Source: Enoplolaimus lenunculus | Lineage: Eukaryota; Nematoda; Enoplea; Enoplida; Thoracostomopsidae | Length of the DNA stretch: 64,000 bases | Assembly (NCBI GenBank): GCA_030248215.1 | Contig: JASANG010001425.1 | Location: 18,001-82,000 of the forward strand | Direction of reading: 5' to 3' | Shown: piece by piece, positions 60,101 to 64,000 of the stretch | Layout of the letters: each line of letters starts with the position of its first letter | Numbering within the stretch: the stretch's first letter is position 1 | The notes under the pieces: model-generated | Databases searched by the model: none | Told to the model about the DNA's origin: nothing | The model's input: only the letters and a program-made list of their open reading frames with translations | Position numbers and translations under genes: made by a program

Positions 60101-63100
60101 TTTAGATTAATTAACACTTGAACTTTAGGGCAGCAACCGAAAGATGGGAATTTTAAGCCGTTGATCCACGCTTATTGCAAGAAAAGGATTTAGGATTGTG
60201 ATGTACATTATCCTCAGTTTAATTAGACAGCATTCTTAACCTGCATCAGGCACCATACTTTTGGTAACTTGTGTTTAAAGCGAAAACTTGGTTAAGTATT
60301 TGCTTAGCAAATATTTTAGCAAACCATGCAACTAACCTGGTAACTCGACTAAATCCAATTTAGACAATGGATAATGTCCAAATATCATTTCGGTTCGTTT
60401 CAGTACCGTATTAGCGATCGCCAGTGTCGAGTTCATGTTACTTTGATTCAAAAGGCACTCTTTTCGTGGATATGGCCAAAACCGAAGTACAAAATCCAAG
60501 TCTGAAATTGAACATAAAAGCGAATAGCACGAATATTATAAAACAAACATTGAATCGGCCGAGAAAAGAGCGGTCAGGCAGAGAGCCGGGCGGAGTTGTT
60601 CAGTCACTGTTTTTCTAATATTTAGATTGTTGCAGCCGTTGTGATCTACGTGAAATATTATCAAAAACGACGTATATGCGTTGTAAACACTGTCAATCAC
60701 TGTGACATCAACAACAAATATCATACAAATGTTACAACAAAAAAGGCAATCATGTAATAAATTTTAATGAAAAACCATTTTGTGTTTACAAGCGTAGTGT
60801 CAAGGCAAGCATATGAACAACAGGCTGCAACCGGATGTGAAAAATACCGCAGCCGGAAGTCATCAATTTGTGCCACAATGCGAATTGCCCGCAAACATCC
60901 AGTTGTACCCTGTTGAGTCATACTGCTGCTCGTGTGAGGCTTCTTATACAGTCAACTACGACCCACATAAAGCTTTGTTTTGCTACAGCTCTAAATTCTA
61001 AAAACACTGATGTTCAGATATTTATATAGTATTATTATGAATCGTGAAAAACAGCTGAAACTACGCCCAAATACGTATGTTTGACGTTCTAGCTTTAATT
61101 AAATATAAGACAGCGGCTCAAGCTAATAAATATGCACATGGGCAGGGAAAAGGTATTCACCGTAAGTCACACAAAATGTTGTCTAATTTACACCCAGCAG
61201 CAAATTTCACATATAGTGAAAGGTTGAAATTTAGCTATCACTATTTTTGTCAGCGAAACGAACCACGTGAAGGCTTTTAAACTGATTTTGAAAGTAATGT
61301 TGGTAATCCTAACGAAAAAGTTTCAAACCCAACCGCTGAGCTCACAAGTGTCGGTGGATACAAAAGAGATAAACAGCTTATATATCCCTCCGCTAAAATT
61401 CCCGATGTACGATAAAACGTACTTTTACGGACATTAAAATAACCTGTTGGATTCTATTGCCCAAAAATTTACTTAAACTTGCTGAAATGAAATCCTGACT
61501 ACACTCTAAAAACTTAAATTATAGCTTTACTAAGCTTGAACGCGAGTTTAAGTAAAACTTAAATGGCTCGACTCACTAACTAAACTTGAATTTTAAGTTT
61601 AATTTAAACTAACATTTTTAAAGTTTACGGCGAGATTAAACTAAACTTATTTTTGGTTAAAGATATAAGTGCTGCTCAGAAACTTTATAGTTTTTAGAAT
61701 TCATTAAGCTTAGACTAAGCTGAAAATATGGCACATGTCAAATAAGGTTAAGGGTAACCCGACCAGTTAGTTTAATAGTTAATCTAGAAAGTTAGTTTAA
61801 CACTGCTAGATTAGCTTAAGCTTAAATCGAGTTAGTTTAAGCTTTTAAAGAGTATGCATTTGTATAAAGCCCTATTCACACGTGCAAGTTTTTGCTGCGA
61901 GAACTTGCACATGCAACTGCACGCGCAAGTTTGGTCACAAAACAGCTTTGAAGTTCTTGCAGCTGCAAATTATTCATTGTAATTCATTCTATTTAATTTA
62001 ATTCGCACCTGCGAATGCAGTTGCAATCCACTTGAACTTCTTGATCCTGCAGTTTGGTTGGTCAATCGAAATGTTCCTCTGAAAATACTTCAAGCTGCCA
62101 GTATTTTGTGCAAGTTGCAGTGCGAGTTCTCGCTGCAAAAACTTGCACGTGTGAATGGGGCTTAACAGTTTTCTCTTAAAGTGTAATGTTGTAAGATAAT
62201 AGCATTTGTTGATCGTTAATAATTACTAAAACCGAAGCATTTACATTTCCTATTTCCGGTGAACAAACGCCTATTTGAAGGAATAAGAAACAAAGCGAAC
62301 AAGTAAGTCGGCAGCGAATTGACGGGAACAAATTGAAACAATTTCAACTTTGGAGCAGCGTCCATTTTAGATATGCGAAACAGTTGCTGGTTTGAAATTG
62401 GACTCCATTTGTCCGATTGAGTTGATAAAATCACGTTGAGTTGAACGCGAGATTTGAAATTGGGTTCATCGAAACTTGGAAATATTCGACGCGCACCGCA
62501 TGATTGGCATTCGGTGTAGAACGACCGTAGTCCAGCTGAAAATATACTTGAAGGCCTAAACTTGTAGGCATCGAATTTATATTCATTTTGTATATTTTTG
62601 GACGCTGAGTTAAACCAGGCTAAGCCAACAAAATTTATATACATTTATTAATAAAGCTTGAAAATTACTACAAAAACTGATGATTCCAAGAATATCCTAA
62701 AGCAATTTCGGAGACGGTCATATGTGTTAATACAGACACATATTTTTCTGAACTCATATAACCTCGTAAAATTCACGGGTGTGGTTGAGCCCCACCTATT
62801 TCTCCTTTGCCAATGGAACCAGCAAATGTAGATTGAAAACGAAAAACACACTTTCAGGGTCGCTGACGTAAAACAAGCCTCGAATCAGCCGCTGATCTGT
62901 ATCCGGCACAAACCGAGGAATAATTCCAGTGTAGCGAAGGTGCAACCAATGAGGTTGCCAACGCAACAACTCTGTAGAAAGTGTAAATCGGATCATACCA
63001 CACCGACAGTCATATTCGACCTCAAAGAATTGATTATATGCCGAAGTTTTCAGTGTTTTTAGATTTTCCCCACGCCCGCGCAGTGTTGCTGTGGTGATTA

Positions 63101-63825
63101 CGGAATAATGCGTTGCTATGGAAACCGCGGCTTCGTTTGTTGCTAAGGTAACCACGGTTTACTCCGGTGGTAACGTAACCATGGCCTGCAATGTTTCTAT
63201 GGTAGCTATGGTTTGTTTGGTTGCCATGGAAACTATGACGTGCTGGTCTGCCATGGTGTCTACGAAGTAGTACGTTGTCATGGTAACCACTGCTTGGTTG
63301 GTTACTATGGTAACCGCGGCGCCCTCGGTTGCTATGGTAACCATGGCTTGCTTGGTTGCTAAGGTAACCGCGGTGCCGTTGGTTGCTATGGTAACCATGG
63401 CTTGCTTGGTTACTATGGAAGCCGCGGTGTCTTGTGTTACAATGGTGATCACGGCTTGCTTGGTTACTGTGGTAGCCGCGGTGTCCTGGGTTCGTATGGT
63501 AACCATGGCTTGCTTGATTGCCATGGTAATCAGTGCTTAAAAAAGCTTCGTATATTGAAATATTTTGTGCATACAAAATAATCGTCCGCGTCGGACTGGT
63601 CAAGTTTGATTGTATTAAAATAGCGACAGAACCCTGAAACTGCAACGACGAATCAGTGGAATTTGGAACTAAATTTAAATTAGTTGCTTCTGCTAAATCT
63701 AACGTCAGTCGATATTCTAAAGGGTAAATTGCGGGAATCAACCGTGGGCATTCTTCGTCTACGACGGCACTTGTGACCAATACCGATACCAGTGCAATTA
63801 ATAGATAAATATCCGATATTGGCAT
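44727..63825 (-). CDS. M1-family zinc aminopeptidase (aminopeptidase N-like), secreted, probably GPI-anchored
   Basis: Removes N-terminal residues from peptides outside the cell. Exons in transcript order: 63825-63504 (3' limit tentative), 63088-62852, 62535-62245, 60501-60337, 59594-59459, 57562-57480, 53049-52931, 51762-51508, 50726-50511, 49474-49330, 48031-47791, 46171-45667, 45131-44727. They total 3120 nt (1039 residues plus stop) and all phases agree. N-terminus: MPISDIYLLIALVSVLVTSA, a cleavable-type signal peptide rather than a type II anchor. Then come the M1 saddle domain, exopeptidase motif GGMEN, zinc motif HEIVH with the third ligand in WLNEG exactly 18 residues on, and the catalytic-region Tyr in AGYFRGG. 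A beta-sandwich domain and an ERAP1_C-like helical domain follow. The C-terminus is a Ser/Gly spacer and a hydrophobic stretch reaching the last residue (YFFSLAILFIVMCSL), typical of a GPI signal. All key catalytic residues are intact. Confidence 0.93.
45667..46171 (-). CDS. Aminopeptidase exon 12: ERAP1_C-like domain
   Basis: Acceptor GATTTTAG, donor GAG|GTTAGT. At 505 bp it is the longest exon. It encodes FIAHIEEWLCAVGNLQCRQN and CFVGNL-type helical repeats (CEGFRQWNTSHVAKFKQII). The Cys-rich GxxxC helices are typical of M1 C-terminal domains. Confidence 0.9.
46617..47024. mobile_element. GGAGGTACGG-ended element
   Basis: GGAGGTACGGAATCTGGACC at the left, AGGTCCATTCCGTACCTC at the right. 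Its right terminus is the seed of the tandem array that follows. In aminopeptidase intron 11. Confidence 0.85.
46990..47635 (+). repeat. 93-bp tandem array built from a transposon end
   Basis: About seven near-identical units of 93 bp. Each starts near TTTTCATTAAATTCCTAGG and contains GTCCATTCCGTACCTCAGCC. Only one or two base differences were noticed (CGTACC to CATACC), so expansion is recent. It repeats the right end of the 46617 element plus downstream flank. Confidence 0.96.
47791..48031 (-). CDS. Aminopeptidase exon 11: ERAP1_C-like domain
   Basis: Acceptor GAATATAG, donor TT|GTTAGT. It encodes FTRGILNDSFLLIGPKFAND, matching the family RA.LL.DAF.LA, and ends SSSEWIVFRMWLTTKDV. Confidence 0.85.
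48703..49141. mobile_element. GGGTTGCG-ended element, family E, nested in a family C element
   Basis: Ends GGGTTGCGCTATACTTT and AAGTATAGCGCAACCC, flanked by TAA at 48700-48702 and 49142-49144. GC-rich interior with a 20-bp tandem array. It sits inside a GTAGCC-ended element whose halves are at about 48622-48702 and 49142-49232. Confidence 0.9.
48780..48945 (+). repeat. 20-bp GC-rich tandem repeat
   Basis: About eight copies of GTCGGTTATCGTGCGGCGCC with single-base variants (CTGTTATCG). It creates overlapping long open frames on both strands that are not genes. Confidence 0.92.
49330..49474 (-). CDS. Aminopeptidase exon 10: start of ERAP1_C-like domain
   Basis: Acceptor CTTTATAG, donor GAA|GTAAGA. 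It encodes YWMTENSTKIYCPRGDWLTV and NAHSAGMFTTVYTDRAIKSI, the M1 pattern W...N....G.YRV.YD. No long open frame covers it, but both junction phases fit. Confidence 0.82.
50350..50503. mobile_element. GTAGCC-ended element, family C
   Basis: TGGCCAGCTCACCTTGCTAG at the left, CCCTTGGCTACACGGCCC at the right. Its right end is about 8 bp from the splice donor of aminopeptidase exon 9 (50511). Confidence 0.87.
50511..50726 (-). CDS. Aminopeptidase exon 9: beta-sandwich domain
   Basis: Acceptor TAATTTCAG, donor AGG|GTAAAA. It encodes NIFRQFMHEQLHNSKYVCIR, then a Ser-rich stretch and SSVWIVNQDF. Homology is weak, but frame and phase (0/0) fit both neighbours. A GTAGCC element begins about 10 bp past the donor. 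Confidence 0.68.
51300..51395. repeat. Fragment of the 498-675 element type
   Basis: GTGTGGGTCAAAAATAAG and CCATTTTGAGATCCTGGATC match the left half of the 498-675 element in reverse. In aminopeptidase intron 8. Confidence 0.7.
51508..51762 (-). CDS. Aminopeptidase exon 8: end of catalytic domain
   Basis: Acceptor CATATTTCAG, donor AAA|GTGGCG (a weak donor). It encodes DAGYFRGGGFINWLASIFGR, then YGALRRYLERHKFRNANSND, matching Y.KGA.V..ML...LG and GL..YL..H.Y.NA. Holds the conserved catalytic-region Tyr. Confidence 0.9.
52540..52668. mobile_element. GTAGCC-ended element, family C (partial)
   Basis: CAACCTTGCTTGTATGTCAT, CCTCCTGAAAAATGCTTAGCC and AGCAAAAGTGACTAGGGTGCGG mark the right two thirds of a diverged copy. 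Confidence 0.7.
52931..53049 (-). CDS. Aminopeptidase exon 7
   Basis: Acceptor TTTAATAG, donor CAA|GTATGT. It encodes IDSNLLDSELAQIRRTPKYI, then NAEYNVETIPLAIVHRQ, equivalent to the DAL.SSHPL region. The residue count from WLNEG to the next motif agrees with other M1 enzymes, so no exon seems missing here. Confidence 0.86.
53683..54015 (-). repeat. Degenerate GGGACAGTTGG minisatellite
   Basis: Irregular repeats of GGGACAGTTGGGACAA-like units over about 330 bp. The minus strand translates to Pro/Cys/Ser/Val-rich shadows. In aminopeptidase intron 6. Confidence 0.85.
54500..56260 (-). pseudogene. Decayed DDE-type transposase-like relic
   Basis: Scattered minus-strand segments resemble the large invertebrate transposase-like family with IPxxPSHYCR followed by a PKKDQCxxC motif. 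Visible pieces: FPRVPSHYCRSSY near 55580, VPKKDQCAICEVA near 55420 and a SDRCWGQNNK-like segment near 55015, which may be an Asp of the catalytic triad. A charged N-terminal part lies at 55748-56197. It is interrupted many times, so it is a fossil. It sits in aminopeptidase intron 6 in the host gene's sense. The superfamily was not settled. Confidence 0.55.
56261..57479. other. Part of aminopeptidase intron 6, nothing recognised
   Basis: Open frames of 66-95 codons on both strands show no family resemblance and no tandem structure. Confidence 0.5.
57480..57562 (-). CDS. Aminopeptidase exon 6: third zinc ligand
   Basis: Acceptor ATATTTAG, donor AT|GTAAGT. It encodes FGNMVTAEWWTDIWLNEGIT then QYLGEQI. 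The Glu of LNEG is 18 residues after HEIVH. The intron that follows (57479-53050, 4.4 kb) is the largest resolved. Confidence 0.96.
58205..59450. mobile_element. 1.25-kb element with GGGCAC-CGGATATCC ends, composite
   Basis: GATGGGCACCGGATATCCGG at the left and AAATATCCGATGCCCATCAT at the right form inverted ends, next to further GGATATCCGGATATCC palindromes at 58215-58330 and 59350-59430. It contains pieces of two other families (58668-58893, 58905-59207). Its right end abuts the donor of aminopeptidase exon 5. Confidence 0.75.
58905..59207. mobile_element. GTAGTG-GCCGAATAAGAGG element (left end missing), nested
   Basis: GGTATTGTAACTAACCCTTG through CTTATTCGGGTCACCACACC matches the right three quarters of the 19332 copy. 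It lies inside the larger 58205-59450 element. Confidence 0.75.
59459..59594 (-). CDS. Aminopeptidase exon 5: GGMEN and HEIVH motifs
   Basis: Acceptor AACTTCAG, donor TG|GTGAGT. It encodes HPGGMENTGAILVGSGVLAG and SAEMISHEIVHQ. This exon carries the exopeptidase motif and two zinc ligands plus the catalytic Glu. A transposon-like inverted repeat ends within about 10 bp of the donor. Confidence 0.96.
60337..60501 (-). CDS. Aminopeptidase exon 4: pre-catalytic segment
   Basis: Acceptor AATTTCAG, donor CAG|GTTAGT. It encodes LDFVLRFWPYPRKE and then TEMIFGHYPLSKLDLVELP, matching the M1 stretch FG..YPL.KLDLVA.P that precedes the exopeptidase motif. Confidence 0.94.
61503..61855. mobile_element. 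CTTAAA/TTTAAG-rich inverted-repeat element
   Basis: ACTCTAAAAACTTAAATTAT at the left, TTAGTTTAAGCTTTTAAAGAGT at the right after a short gap. Interior AGTTTAAGTAAAACTTAAAT. Directly followed by the family D element at 61868. Confidence 0.68.
61868..62162. mobile_element. AGCCC-ended element, family D, TAA target duplication
   Basis: AGCCCTATTCACACGTGCAAG and CTTGCACGTGTGAATGGGGCT as ends, flanked by TAA both sides. In aminopeptidase intron 3, ending 83 bp from the exon at 62245. Confidence 0.9.
62245..62535 (-). CDS. Aminopeptidase exon 3: M1 substrate-binding region
   Basis: Acceptor ATTTTCAG, donor AAAT|GTAAAT. It encodes TECQSCGARRIFPSFDEPNF, the M1 hallmark T.xxP..ARRxFPCxDEP, and LPTYLFALFL (family: STYLVAF). 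One codon is split at each end. Confidence 0.94.
62852..63088 (-). CDS. Aminopeptidase exon 2: M1 N-terminal domain
   Basis: Acceptor ACCACAG, donor GAAA|GTGTGT. It encodes NQFFEVEYDCRCGMIRFTLS, then HLRYTGIIPRFVPDTDQRLI and GLFYVSD. Matches the M1 pattern YxGxL...GFYRS. Confidence 0.88.
63095..63535 (-). repeat. 27-bp minisatellite in aminopeptidase intron 1
   Basis: Degenerate units around GGTAACCATGGCTTGCTTGG (plus strand), period 27 or 54 bp. The minus strand stays open as a His/Asn-rich frame continuing exon 1, but M1 enzymes have no such insert. Exon 2 is in another frame, so it is probably intronic. Confidence 0.88.
63504..63825 (-). CDS. Aminopeptidase exon 1: signal peptide and start of M1 domain
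   Basis: The ATG at 63825-63823 opens MPISDIYLLIALVSVLVTSA, then CPRLIPAIYPLEYRLTLDL and TRTIILYAQNISIYEAF, the first strands of M1 peptidases. The donor is uncertain because downstream lies a minisatellite with many GTTACC copies. The copy at 63503 gives the needed phase 1. Confidence 0.8.
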
Positions 63826-64000
63826 GTTTGTCTATTTCAAAACCAAAGCTACTATATGATAAGTTAACGCTGTAAAAGTGCGAAATATGGAAGTTTGAGG
63901 GTGACTATGAAAATATGCATCCCCAGTTCATAATTTCCTAAACATTTTCGCTATACCTTCGCTTCTTAACGTTTTTGTGCCTTTCGGCCAACTTACCAAC
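63826..64000. other. Upstream of the aminopeptidase start
   Basis: 175 bp of AT-rich DNA before the ATG. No clear TATA box, initiator or spliced-leader acceptor could be singled out. Confidence 0.5.

Noticed and set aside
63159-63524. 121-codon Thr/Val/Ala-rich frame on the minus strand
   Set aside because: Second frame of the 27-bp minisatellite in aminopeptidase intron 1.

Overview
The window looks like nuclear DNA of an invertebrate animal, most likely a nematode. It is AT-rich and has spliced genes with introns of about 0.3 to 4.4 kb. Between and inside the genes are many small inverted-repeat transposons. One abundant family carries runs of TTAGGC, the classical nematode telomere repeat. 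The nematode assignment rests mainly on that hexamer and is inference; no spliced-leader site or species-specific gene was seen.

Layout. Positions 1-15400 hold almost no protein-coding signal: a mosaic of mobile-element copies plus one tRNA-Arg(ACG) gene at 6980-7052. Positions 15445-36499 (+ strand) hold an NMDA-type ionotropic glutamate receptor subunit, closest to GluN2 (nematode nmr-2). I could place 20 exons whose phases all join, giving 930 codons including the stop. Only the first exon with start codon and signal peptide is missing. A candidate alternative last exon lies at 37570-37705. At 38376-38792 (- strand) is a possible small single-pass membrane protein. Positions 38800-44700 are intergenic repeats, including a 39-bp minisatellite. 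Positions 44727-63825 (- strand) hold a complete M1-family (aminopeptidase N-like) gene: 13 exons with consistent phases, 1040 codons including the stop, an intact zinc site and a C-terminal GPI-anchor-like tail. The two large genes point towards each other.

Repeats. At least eight inverted-repeat families recur: (A/B) GGCCC-ended elements with TTAGGC cores and 8-bp target duplications; (C) GTAGCC-ended elements; (D) AGCCC-ended elements with TAA duplications; (E) GGGTTGCG-ended elements with TAA duplications; (F) CACTGCAAAAAA hairpins flanked by TA; plus families ending in GGAGGTACGG, CAAGAGTG and GGATCC-like sequence. Several lie within 8-30 bp of splice sites. There are also tandem arrays (27, 39, 55/77 and 93 bp) and a decayed DDE-transposase-like relic inside an aminopeptidase intron.

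Function. The receptor is a neuronal cation channel and the peptidase an extracellular exopeptidase; nothing suggests they work together. The most unusual features are the telomere-repeat-bearing transposon family and the altered pore and ligand-pocket residues of the NMDA receptor.
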